A stretch of DNA of 64,000 nucleotides from Allonocardiopsis opalescens (GTDB lineage Bacteria; Actinomycetota; Actinomycetes; Streptosporangiales; Streptosporangiaceae), in the NCBI RefSeq assembly GCF_003002095.1, contig NZ_PVZC01000009.1, positions 1 through 64,000 of the forward strand. Reading direction: 5' to 3'. The notes below the pieces were generated by a model. That model was given only the letters and a program-made list of their open reading frames with translations, was not told where the DNA came from and did not search any database. Position 1 is the stretch's first letter; each line of letters begins with the position of its first letter. Below, piece after piece: positions 53,400 through 60,955 of this stretch. The position numbers were made by a program, and so were the translations under genes.

Positions 53400-53756
53400 T
53401 CAGTTGGTCTTTTGGGTGAGTCGGGGGATGGCGAGGGTGAATCCGTGGATCTGGTGGTTGTCGGGGTGGTGGGTGGGGGTGAGGTGTTGGAGGTTGAGCC
53501 AGGCGTGTCCGGTGGGGTGGGCCTTGCCATGGGAGGCCAGCCAGCTGAGGAATTCGTTGGTGACGGCCTGGGTGATGAGCTGGGAGATCTTCGCCATGCG
53601 GCCGGGGTCGGTGAGGAGTCCGATGGGTGGGGTGTCGGGGGTGGGGGGTGTGGTGGTGATCCACATCAAAAAGCACTGCTCGGGTGGGGCGGGCAGGGTG
53701 GTGGCGAGTGCCCCGTCGGGGTGGACGGCGTGCAGGGCGCGGGGTTCTTGGATCAT
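53400..53756 (-). CDS. Hypothetical protein, last gene of a regulatory operon
   Basis: A 118-residue soluble protein, rich in Thr, Pro and His, with no domain I recognise. The middle has MAKISQLITQAVTNEFLSWL and LASHGKAHPTGHAWLNLQHL. Its ATG overlaps the stop of the BldC-like gene by four bases, so it is co-translated with it. Codon usage is visibly less G/C-extreme (many GGTG and TGGG words) than in the metabolic genes around, which may indicate acquisition. Confidence 0.6.
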   Translation of the reverse strand: MIQEPRALHAVHPDGALATTLPAPPEQCFLMWITTTPPTPDTPPIGLLTDPGRMAKISQLITQAVTNEFLSWLASHGKAHPTGHAWLNLQHLTPTHHPDNHQIHGFTLAIPRLTQKTN

Positions 53757-54130
53757 GATCGGCCTTCTTCCTTGGTGTCGTGTTCTTGCTGGTTGAGCAG
53801 GTGGTGGACGTCGTCGGCGGTGTAGCGGCGGTGTCCGCCCAGGGTGCGGATGTAGGTGAGCTTGCCTTGGCGGGCCCAGCTGGAGACGGTCTTGGGATGC
53901 ACCCGAAACAGGTGCGCCACCTCTTGGGCGGTCATCAGCTCGGGCAACTGGCCCTGGAGCTCTTCGGGCAGCAGTGGCCGCTCGGGAAGCTGAGCGGGGT
54001 CGAAGTAGTAATGGCCGCTGACGTGCACGGCGAAGACCTCACCGGCCTCGGCCATCTCCTTGATCGCCTGCGGAGTTCGGCCGGTGAGGCGGGCGGCCTC
54101 TCCCAGCGGCACCATGTCGGGAACAGGCAT
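53753..54130 (-). CDS. BldC-like MerR-family DNA-binding protein with extra N-terminal HTH
   Basis: A 125-residue protein with two winged-helix-like parts. The C-terminal one, MTAQEVAHLFRVHPKTVSSW then LTYIRTLGGHRRYTADDVHH, closely follows BldC, the MerR-like developmental regulator of Streptomyces. The N-terminal one, MVPLGEAARLTGRTPQAIKE, is a second MerR/excisionase-like HTH, not found in BldC (about 70 residues). ATG 54130 is chosen at the conserved start. Confidence 0.78.
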   Translation of the reverse strand: MPVPDMVPLGEAARLTGRTPQAIKEMAEAGEVFAVHVSGHYYFDPAQLPERPLLPEELQGQLPELMTAQEVAHLFRVHPKTVSSWARQGKLTYIRTLGGHRRYTADDVHHLLNQQEHDTKEEGRS

Positions 54131-54307
54131 ACGGGGGCTTTCCTCAGGGACTCGGACACACCAAGGGGCATGCCGGAAGCGAACAGATCGGTGATCGGTG
54201 GGTGTGGTGGTCCCGGCCGCGGGGGGAGCCTCCCCCTCGGGCCGCACCGCCCCCAATCGGGGCAGGACAGGGGACGGACGGCCGCTCGACCCCCGCGACC
54301 AGGACGA

Positions 54308-54781
54308 TCAGTAGCCGCGCCGCGCAGGCAGCGGCGATCGGCCGGACGGATTGGGCCAGTGCAGCTCGAAATAGACGGTGCGCCCGGTGAAGCCGAAACG
54401 ATCCCCGAACGCATCGGCGAGTTCGGCCACCAACGCCAAACCCCGGCCACCCACCTCTTCGGGGCCGCTCATGACGTAGCGGGGGTGGGATCCGGTGCGG
54501 TTGCCCGCGTCATCGCACTCGATGCGCAGCCACCCCGGGCCGCACCGCACCCGCAACACGAACCGCCCTCCTGGGGCACCGGATTCGGTGTGCGTGACCG
54601 CGTTGGTCGCCACTTCCGACAACAGCAGCACGGCGATGTCCACCACGCCAGCGGGAACGGCTTCGACCGTGAGAACCTGACGCAGCCAGTTCCGCGCCTC
54701 AGCCACCGAGACGGACAGGCCCGGGAAAGCCCGATCGGCGGTTCCTCGGGTCACGATCACGGCCCCACCGAGGGCGATCAC
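54308..54781 (-). CDS. ATP-binding (HATPase_c) anti-sigma-factor-like protein
   Basis: A 157-residue GHKL ATPase of the RsbW/SpoIIAB type common in actinomycetes: N box DIAVLLLSEVATNAVTHTES, G1 box CDDAGNRTGSHPRY, G2 box GGRGLALVAELADAFGDRFG. It could be a serine kinase or an accessory subunit of a regulatory complex. GTG 54781 is preferred because GAGGGGG lies seven bases upstream and the start overlaps the stop of the small gene before it. Confidence 0.75.
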   Translation of the reverse strand: MIALGGAVIVTRGTADRAFPGLSVSVAEARNWLRQVLTVEAVPAGVVDIAVLLLSEVATNAVTHTESGAPGGRFVLRVRCGPGWLRIECDDAGNRTGSHPRYVMSGPEEVGGRGLALVAELADAFGDRFGFTGRTVYFELHWPNPSGRSPLPARRGY

Positions 54782-54894
54782 CGCACTGCCCCCTCGGCCA
54801 GGAAGTCCGAATCGTCGCACCGTGCATGCGCGGACGCACGCTCGTGCGCCACGAGATACGGCCGCACCAGCGCTGGGAACGCACCTGTGGGCAT
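54778..54894 (-). CDS. Small ORF coupled to the HATPase gene
   Basis: A possible 38-residue protein (MPTGAFPALVRPYLVAHERA to FLAEGAVR) whose stop overlaps the HATPase GTG by four bases (GTGA). The VRPYLVAHE pattern resembles short proteins that precede such ATPases in other actinomycetes. The frame is open to 55263, so the true start may be further upstream. The gap 54895-55389 otherwise contains only presumptive divergent promoters. Confidence 0.4.
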   Translation of the reverse strand: MPTGAFPALVRPYLVAHERASAHARCDDSDFLAEGAVR

Positions 54895-55389
54895 GTCTTC
54901 GATTGCGAAAGTCTCGGTACGCTCCGAGCAGGTTTCTGGACGGCGACGCAACGGCGGCAGCCGGTGTGCCACGCCCACGTGCGGACCGCGACAGCGGTCA
55001 AGAAACAGGACGCCGCGAGCATAGTGCCCGAAGCGACAGAGCAGGCGCCGAACGGCAGCGTACTGGCGGGCCGAGACGGCGGCCGTGTGCTTGAGTGTGC
55101 CCAGCAGAATCGTGGGGATACCTGCGGTTCGTCGGCAGGGCCATGTCTGAACGCTTGCGTCCTGAATGTACGTATCCGTTACGCCAATCATCATTGCTCC
55201 AAGTTTGAGATGGCCGAGTCGCAACGAGCCACGACTTGAGAGAGGTCTGAGACCGCAGCGCATCTCGCCCTGACTCGCTGCACTCGATCGAACACCTTCG
55301 GAAGCGCTGAGTCACCAGGGGCGCAGACATGGTTTTTATGCAGTGATCAATTCGCTGACCTGCGACTATGGCGTCAACGACGCGGTTCT

Positions 55390-56973
55390 ATGTCAACGTT
55401 CGCCCTCCCGCCCTCCATAAGCACGTTGCACTCCCTCGACAGTGAGGCAATCTTGATCTCACGGCTTCACGAGGAAGGTCGAGAAGTGGGATGGACCAAG
55501 CGGCAGATCGCGCAACTACGTGACCGCATGCGACAACAAGGCCGCACAGACGACGAGATCACAGACGAACTACGCGTAAGGTGCGGGATATCCCCTCTCA
55601 CGGCTTACCGACAGCTTCGCGGCTGGAGCCAGGTCGAAGTGGCTGTGCGTTACCGCGCGCAGGGCGGCGGGCCTTCACTGGACCAAGCGAGCTTGAGTCG
55701 GTTCGAGTTGTGGCCGCAGGAAGGAGGCCGTCCTCCCCAAGCGGCTCAAATCATCGCGCTGGCCGCCCTGTATGCGACCAGCCCCCGGCGGCTGCTCTGC
55801 CCTGACGGACTGGACAAGCTCGACCGCCACGAGCGAGAGGTCTTGCTGCGCATCCAAGCCGTTGACAAGAGTCTCGCGACACCTCCTGGCACACAGCCAT
55901 CGAAGTTTGAAAGCTTGCCAACGACGAACCTCACGTTCGCAACACAGGAAAGGCAGGTCGCAATGGCGGCACAGAGAGCGTTCCGCTTCGCTTCCATCGC
56001 CGAAGGAAATAACGTTGGCCCCGAAACGATCCAGCAGCTGTTCGAAGAGGTCCAGCGCATTTCTTCCCTCTATCCACGAGTTCCGCTACATCAGGTACTT
56101 GGCGACTTGATCGAGGCTCAGAACGTTTCATTTGTGATCTTGGAAGGGCGTCAGCGCCCCACGCAGACTCGCGATCTTTACCTGCTCAGCGGCATTCTCA
56201 GCCTCATGCTCGCCAAAGCGTCACATGACCTCAACGACCCGCAGTCAGCGATGAAGCAAGCTCGCACGGCCTATATCTGCGCGGACAACGCCGAGCACGA
56301 CGGCCTGCGTCTAAGGGTGCGGACTCAGCAGTCCCTCATGGCCTACTGGGCGGGCTGGACCTCCGAAGCCATCCGCTATGCCGACCTCGCACGCGATCTC
56401 GCGACACCTAGGACAGGAAGCGCGGGCGTATGGTTGCTGGCTCAGAGCGCACGCACCGCATCTGCTGTGGGAGAAGGCGAAAAAGCGATCGCGGATCTCC
56501 GATCAGCGCGAGAGTTGCGTGAGCAGATCGAACCGGACGATCTCGACTCGTTCGGAGGCCTGATGCGATTCGCTCCATGCCGTCAGCAGTACTACGCGGC
56601 TGAGACGCTTATCTGGATTCCCGGACAGGAATCTGAGGCTGAGGCGGCGTCATTGAAGGCGATCCAGACGTACGAAGAGGCGTCCAGTTCGGAATCCGAC
56701 GACTGGGCGTTCGGTGATGAGGCCGGATCGCGGACCGACCTCGCCTTCGCGCGCGCAGCGCGGGGAGAACTGGAAGGAGCCGAGGAAGCCATATCACCCG
56801 TCTTGGAGCTACCCGTTGAGCAACGGGTGGCTGGCGTGGTCGCCAGCGCGATGCGGGTCCACGGGGTGCTCCGGAGCGCGCAGTACGCCGGAAACCGGCG
56901 GGCCGGACAAGTGCGTCAGGCAATCGAGTCGTACAGCCGGACACCGGCCGCCTCGATCACGTCGGGGCGTTAA
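55390..56973 (+). CDS. XRE-type regulator with helical-repeat (TPR-like) C-terminus
   Basis: A 527-residue protein. The N-terminal ~150 residues hold an atypical Cro/CI domain (TAYRQLRGWSQVEVAVRYRA, then LSRFELWPQEGGRPPQAAQI). The remainder is all-helical with a tetratricopeptide-like rhythm (SAMKQARTAYICADNAEHDG, AIRYADLARDLATPR, AEAASLKAIQTYEEASS). Such proteins are abundant in actinomycetes and act with HATPase or DUF397 partners. It is divergent from the HATPase operon. Lower G/C at third positions than neighbours. No ribosome site, so possibly leaderless. Confidence 0.75.
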   Translation: MSTFALPPSISTLHSLDSEAILISRLHEEGREVGWTKRQIAQLRDRMRQQGRTDDEITDELRVRCGISPLTAYRQLRGWSQVEVAVRYRAQGGGPSLDQASLSRFELWPQEGGRPPQAAQIIALAALYATSPRRLLCPDGLDKLDRHEREVLLRIQAVDKSLATPPGTQPSKFESLPTTNLTFATQERQVAMAAQRAFRFASIAEGNNVGPETIQQLFEEVQRISSLYPRVPLHQVLGDLIEAQNVSFVILEGRQRPTQTRDLYLLSGILSLMLAKASHDLNDPQSAMKQARTAYICADNAEHDGLRLRVRTQQSLMAYWAGWTSEAIRYADLARDLATPRTGSAGVWLLAQSARTASAVGEGEKAIADLRSARELREQIEPDDLDSFGGLMRFAPCRQQYYAAETLIWIPGQESEAEAASLKAIQTYEEASSSESDDWAFGDEAGSRTDLAFARAARGELEGAEEAISPVLELPVEQRVAGVVASAMRVHGVLRSAQYAGNRRAGQVRQAIESYSRTPAASITSGR

Positions 56974-56984
56974 CCTCTGAGACC

Positions 56985-57548
56985 GTGTACCCGATCGATC
57001 TGTCCAGTGCCCGCCTTCAGCTGCGTGAGTTGGTCCCTTCGGACGTCGCGGATCTGGTGAAGGTCTACGGGGACGATGCCACCGTTCGGCACCTGTCCTT
57101 CACCCCGCGAACCGTCGACCAGTGCACTGTGATCGTCGACTCTGCGGTCGCGGACGCGGCGGCTGAGCCGCGAACGGTGTACATGCTCGCCGTGGCGAAG
57201 GAAGGCGGACTGGTCGGAACGGGACGGCTCGGGATCGATGACCGGCCCCACAGCGCCCAGATCGGCTTCGCCGTGCGATCGGACCTGTGGGGTCAGGGCC
57301 TGGGCGCGGAGACCGTCCGGCTCCTCTTGCGCCTAGGGTTCGACGTCCTCGGGCTCAAGCGGATCTGGGGCGCGCGATCCCCGCTCAACGAAGCGTCGGC
57401 GCGCGTAATGAACGGGGCCGGGATGGTCGAGGAAGGGCGCATTCGCCGACACCTGTGGACGCGCGGAGCATGGCGCGATTCCGTCGTCCACTCGATTCTG
57501 GACGACGAGTGGCACAGGGACAGCGCTCCCGAGCGCCAGCGCCTCTGA
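56985..57548 (+). CDS. GNAT family N-acetyltransferase (RimJ/RimL type)
   Basis: A 187-residue acetyltransferase: SARLQLRELVPSDVADLVKV, IGFAVRSDLWGQGLGAETVR (acetyl-CoA loop WGQGLG) and LGLKRIWGARSPLNEASARV, then RRHLWTRGAWRDSVVHSIL. It is of the ribosomal-protein acetylating group by sequence but probably acts on a small molecule. GTG 56985 lies 11 bases after the XRE gene stop, so the two are co-transcribed. Confidence 0.85.
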   Translation: MYPIDLSSARLQLRELVPSDVADLVKVYGDDATVRHLSFTPRTVDQCTVIVDSAVADAAAEPRTVYMLAVAKEGGLVGTGRLGIDDRPHSAQIGFAVRSDLWGQGLGAETVRLLLRLGFDVLGLKRIWGARSPLNEASARVMNGAGMVEEGRIRRHLWTRGAWRDSVVHSILDDEWHRDSAPERQRL

Positions 57549-57609
57549 TCTGAGCCAACTCCTTCTGAGCCAGCAGTCTGACCTGTGCCACTTCCGCCTC
57601 CGGCACGCC

Positions 57610-57641
57610 GACGGGCCGCGCGCCGGAGCGGGCGGCCCGTC
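57610..57641. terminator. Bidirectional terminator before the AGCS gene
   Basis: GACGGGCCGC-N12-GCGGCCCGTC, a perfect 10-bp stem between convergent genes. Confidence 0.6.
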
Positions 57642-57664
57642 ATGCGGTCCGGGAGGCCGGTGGG

Positions 57665-59119
57665 TCAGGCGCCGGCGACCGGGGCGTTGTTGCCCGGGTC
57701 GGCGGTGGTGCCGGCCAGCTTCCAGTTCGGGTTGGCGAAGTAGGCGCGGGTCTCGCGCGCCACCAGGCCGGAGAGCAGCACCAGGCCGATCAGGTTCGGC
57801 AGCGCCATCAGGCCGTTGGCGATGTCGGAGAAGAGCCAGACGGTGTTCAGCGGGATCACCGAGCCGACGAAGACGACGAGTACGAACACGACCCGGAAGG
57901 GCACGACGGCGACCCGCCCGAAGAGGCGGTCCATGCACCGCTCGCCGTAGTAGCACCAGCCCACCAGGGTGGTGAAGGCGAAGAACACCAGGGCGATCGC
58001 CACGATCATCTCGCCCGAGGTACCGGGCAGGCCGACGGAGAAGCCCTCGGCGGTCAGCGGAGCACCGGTCAGCAGCACTCCTTCGTCGTCGGTCCGCGTC
58101 CACACCCCGGTGGTGACGATGACCAGGCCGGTGATGGTGACGACGATCAGGGTGTCGATGAAGGTCTGCGTCATCGACACGAGCGCCTGCCGGACCGGGT
58201 TGGTGGTCTTGGCGGCCGCGGCCGCGATACCGCCGGTGCCCAGGCCGGACTCGTTGGAGAACACGCCGCGCGCCACACCGTACTGGATGGCGAGCAGGAT
58301 GCCGGAGCCGACGAAGCCGCCCGCGGCGGCGGTGCCGGTGAAGGCGTCGGTGAAGACCTGCCCCAGCGCGGCCGGCAGGTTGCCGATCTGCAGCACGATG
58401 ACGGCCAGGCCGCCCAGGATGTAGGCGATGATCATGAACGGCACCACGCCCGCGGCGAAGCGGCCGATGCTCTTGATGCCGCCGAGCAGCACCGCGCCGG
58501 CCAGCACCATCATGACCGCGCCCGACAGCCAGAACGGCACGTTGAAGGTGCTGTTGAGCTGGTCGGCGACGGAGTTGGCCTGCGACATGTTGCCGATGCC
58601 GAAGGCCGCGATACCGCCGAAGACCGCGAAGGCGATGCCCAGCACCGTACCCAGGCCCGCGCCCCAGCCGGGGAAGACCTCCTTGAGGCCGTAGGTCAGG
58701 TAGAACATCGGGCCGCCGCTCTGCTCGCCCTTGGCGTCGGTGCGGCGGTAGCGCACGCCGAGGAAGGCCTCGGAGTACTTGGTGGCCATGCCGACCAATC
58801 CGGTGACCCACATCCAGAACAGCGCGCCGGGGCCGCCGATGGAGATGGCCGTGGCCACACCGGCGATATTGCCGACGCCGACCGTGGCGGCGAGCGCGGT
58901 GGCCAGCGCCTGGTAGTGCGAGATGTCGCCTTCGACGCCGTCGCCGGGCTCCTTGCGCTTGATGAGCGCGTACCAGAGCGCGTAGCCGAGCTTGTGGAAC
59001 TGCAGGCCGCGCAGCATGACCGTGAGGTACAGGCCCGCGCCGACCAGCAGCGGGATGAGCAGGAAGGGACCCCAGACGAAGCCGCTGACTTCGCCGAGGA
59101 CCGCGTCGATGGCTTCCAA
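57665..59119 (-). CDS. Sodium:alanine/glycine symporter (AGCS family)
   Basis: A 484-residue carrier with about ten or eleven hydrophobic helices. GVGNIAGVATAISIGGPGAL is the AGCS signature; VGMATKYSEAFLGVRYR, RGVFSNESGLGTGGIAAAAA and FAFTTLVGWCYYGERCMD are further landmarks for Na+ and substrate binding. It imports alanine or glycine with sodium. ATG 59119 begins MEAIDAVLGE with GGAGGGAA further upstream. Confidence 0.95.
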   Translation of the reverse strand: MEAIDAVLGEVSGFVWGPFLLIPLLVGAGLYLTVMLRGLQFHKLGYALWYALIKRKEPGDGVEGDISHYQALATALAATVGVGNIAGVATAISIGGPGALFWMWVTGLVGMATKYSEAFLGVRYRRTDAKGEQSGGPMFYLTYGLKEVFPGWGAGLGTVLGIAFAVFGGIAAFGIGNMSQANSVADQLNSTFNVPFWLSGAVMMVLAGAVLLGGIKSIGRFAAGVVPFMIIAYILGGLAVIVLQIGNLPAALGQVFTDAFTGTAAAGGFVGSGILLAIQYGVARGVFSNESGLGTGGIAAAAAKTTNPVRQALVSMTQTFIDTLIVVTITGLVIVTTGVWTRTDDEGVLLTGAPLTAEGFSVGLPGTSGEMIVAIALVFFAFTTLVGWCYYGERCMDRLFGRVAVVPFRVVFVLVVFVGSVIPLNTVWLFSDIANGLMALPNLIGLVLLSGLVARETRAYFANPNWKLAGTTADPGNNAPVAGA

Positions 59120-59321
59120 GTGGTTCCCTCCGAGTCAGTGTCTCCGACACCGTGCATGGGACCCACCGAACGTTAACGGCCCTTCCGGGCTGATGCACTA
59201 CACGCGCGGTCTCTTTGCGTCACTACTTGGTCGCGTTCCCATAAAGGCCGAAACGCCCCGATCGCGCCGCACGTTGGTAACGACCGCCCCGCACCGGGCG
59301 GAAGGCTGACACACTGCGGTC

Positions 59322-60347
59322 ATGGCCGAGCACGCAGCAGCGCGCGGCGGGCGGGCCGGGGAGCGCGGACATCCCGCCCCCGGGGCGCTCCGCCCCGCCG
59401 CGGCGCTGGCGCCGTGGGGGCTGGTGCCCGAGCGCGCGCAGCGGGTTCCGGGCGGCGAGCTGAAGGAGACCTGGCTGGTCGACTGCGCCGAGGGCCGCTT
59501 CGCGCTGCAGGCGTACCCGCCCGGGTCCGGCACCGAGGTGGCGGTGATGGCCGGCTGGCAGCGCCGGCTGGCCGAGGAGCTGCCCTTCGTGCCCCCACCG
59601 CGCCCCACCCGCGCCGGCGCGCTGTCCGCCGCTGCCGGCGGCCGCCCCGTCACCCTCGTCCCCCATGTCGGCGGTGCGCCCGCCGACGTGCGCCGCCCGG
59701 CCGAGGTCGCCGCCGCCGCCCGGGCGCTGGCCGCGGTGCACGCCCGCACGGCGGCCTGGACCGGTGCCGCGCCGCGCCCGCCCTACGCCCGGTTCGCCGA
59801 CCTGGACTGGTGGCGCAACCCGCTGTGGGACCTGGCCGAGGTCGAAGGGCTCTGCCGGGCGGCCGGGCGCAGCGGCCTGTGGCTGCGGCTGCGGGCCGGG
59901 GTCGGCGCCGCCGTCCTCGAACTGTCGGCCTTCGCCGCGCTCGACCTGGTCGAGCAGGTGGTGCACAACGACTTCCACCCGGGCAATGTGCTGGTCGACG
60001 GCGGCCGGGTGGCCGGGGTGCTGGACTGGGCCGAGGCGACGGTGCAGTGGCGGGTGCTGGAGGTGGCCGACGCCGCCTGGGCCTTCGGCGGCCGCGCGCC
60101 GGACGGGAGCCTGGACGCGTCCGCGGCCCGCGCCTTCCTGGACGCCTACACCGGCGCGGGCGGGCGGATCACCGGGGTGGAGGCGGGGCTGCTGGTGCGG
60201 GCGCTGCGGCTGCGCCGGCTCTGGGAGTCCTGCTACCAGCTCGGCCTGGCCTGCCGCGAGGCCGAGCCGCCCGCCCCGGAGCGGCTGTCGGCGGTGGAGC
60301 GGCTGCTGACGGCGCTGGACGCCGTCCCCGACGACGCCCTGCGCTGA
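59322..60347 (+). CDS. APH-family phosphotransferase
   Basis: A 341-residue kinase-like protein with the APH fold: VPERAQRVPGGELKETWLVD with a glycine loop, HNDFHPGNVLVDGGRVAGVL (catalytic loop and metal-binding Asp), LDWAEATVQWRVLEVADAAW. It resembles CotS/homoserine kinase/choline kinase members more than drug-resistance enzymes. It looks leaderless: CACACT (59310-59315) ends six bases before the ATG and no ribosome site is present. Confidence 0.85.
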   Translation: MAEHAAARGGRAGERGHPAPGALRPAAALAPWGLVPERAQRVPGGELKETWLVDCAEGRFALQAYPPGSGTEVAVMAGWQRRLAEELPFVPPPRPTRAGALSAAAGGRPVTLVPHVGGAPADVRRPAEVAAAARALAAVHARTAAWTGAAPRPPYARFADLDWWRNPLWDLAEVEGLCRAAGRSGLWLRLRAGVGAAVLELSAFAALDLVEQVVHNDFHPGNVLVDGGRVAGVLDWAEATVQWRVLEVADAAWAFGGRAPDGSLDASAARAFLDAYTGAGGRITGVEAGLLVRALRLRRLWESCYQLGLACREAEPPAPERLSAVERLLTALDAVPDDALR

Positions 60348-60373
60348 GCCGGGCCGCCCGGCCGGAACGGACA

Positions 60374-60413
60374 CGGGCCGCGCCGGAGCGGTGCTCCGCT
60401 CCGGCGCGGCCCG
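60374..60413. terminator. Bidirectional terminator, 18-bp perfect stem
   Basis: CGGGCCGCGCCGGAGCGG, loop TGCT, CCGCTCCGGCGCGGCCCG, between convergent genes. This is the longest perfect hairpin noticed in the window. Confidence 0.85.
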
Positions 60414-60434
60414 CACGTGACCGGCCCCTCGGGC

Positions 60435-60695
60435 TCAGCCCTCCCGCTTCTCGCCGTCCTCGCTCCCCGCCTGCGCCAGCGCCAGCCGCGACAGGGCGGC
60501 CGCCGCCTGCTCGGGGTCGGCGCCGCGGCCCACCGCGATGCCGAGCAGGTAGGCGGTGAGCGGCGCGGACGGGCGCGCCACCGAGTGCGCGGCGTCCTTG
60601 GCCAGGTCGAGCACACGGTCGACGTCGGCGCGGGTCATCTCCTCGTCGAGCCCCAGTTCCGCCGAGACCAGCGCGGCCCAGTCCGTCAGCTTCAT
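60435..60695 (-). CDS. DUF6457 family protein
   Basis: An 86-residue helical protein: MKLTDWAALVSAELGLDEEM, VDRVLDLAKDAAHSVARPSA, PLTAYLLGIAVGRG. This pattern is DUF6457, which in other actinomycetes is found alone or fused to molybdopterin-guanine dinucleotide synthesis proteins. The neighbouring OFA carrier and small subunit are on the same strand, so a link to formate or oxalate metabolism is conceivable, but the function is unknown. Confidence 0.75.
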   Translation of the reverse strand: MKLTDWAALVSAELGLDEEMTRADVDRVLDLAKDAAHSVARPSAPLTAYLLGIAVGRGADPEQAAAALSRLALAQAGSEDGEKREG

Positions 60696-60748
60696 CTGCG
60701 CGCTCCTCCTCAGGTCCGGCCGGGCACCGGCCGGGTCGGGTGGACGCC

Positions 60749-60955
60749 TCAGCCGGTGAACAGCTGGGACGCCGTGATCACGATGTTTACCACGCCGTAC
60801 CCCAGCAGCAGCGCCACCAGGGTCCAGGCCACGACCAGCAGCACCCGGTACCGCGGCGCGATACCGGTGGTCTCGGTCCCGTCCTGCCCATCGCCGGACA
60901 CCTCGTCGGCCATCGGCTCCGTCCTCCGCTCGGGTCGCGGTTCCTGGTCGGTCAT
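60749..60955 (-). CDS. Small subunit of the OFA-type MFS transporter
   Basis: A 68-residue protein with a charged N-half and one hydrophobic helix (VLLVVAWTLVALLLGYGVVN). Its ATG overlaps the stop of the MFS gene by four bases. Such small one-helix proteins regularly follow OFA carriers in actinobacteria and are annotated as MFS small subunits; a direct structural role is not proven. Confidence 0.75.
   Translation of the reverse strand: MTDQEPRPERRTEPMADEVSGDGQDGTETTGIAPRYRVLLVVAWTLVALLLGYGVVNIVITASQLFTG

Noticed and set aside
53400-57548. Integrated plasmid or prophage
   Set aside because: Excisionase-like HTH and XRE genes are present, but there is no integrase, tRNA attachment site, replication or structural gene.
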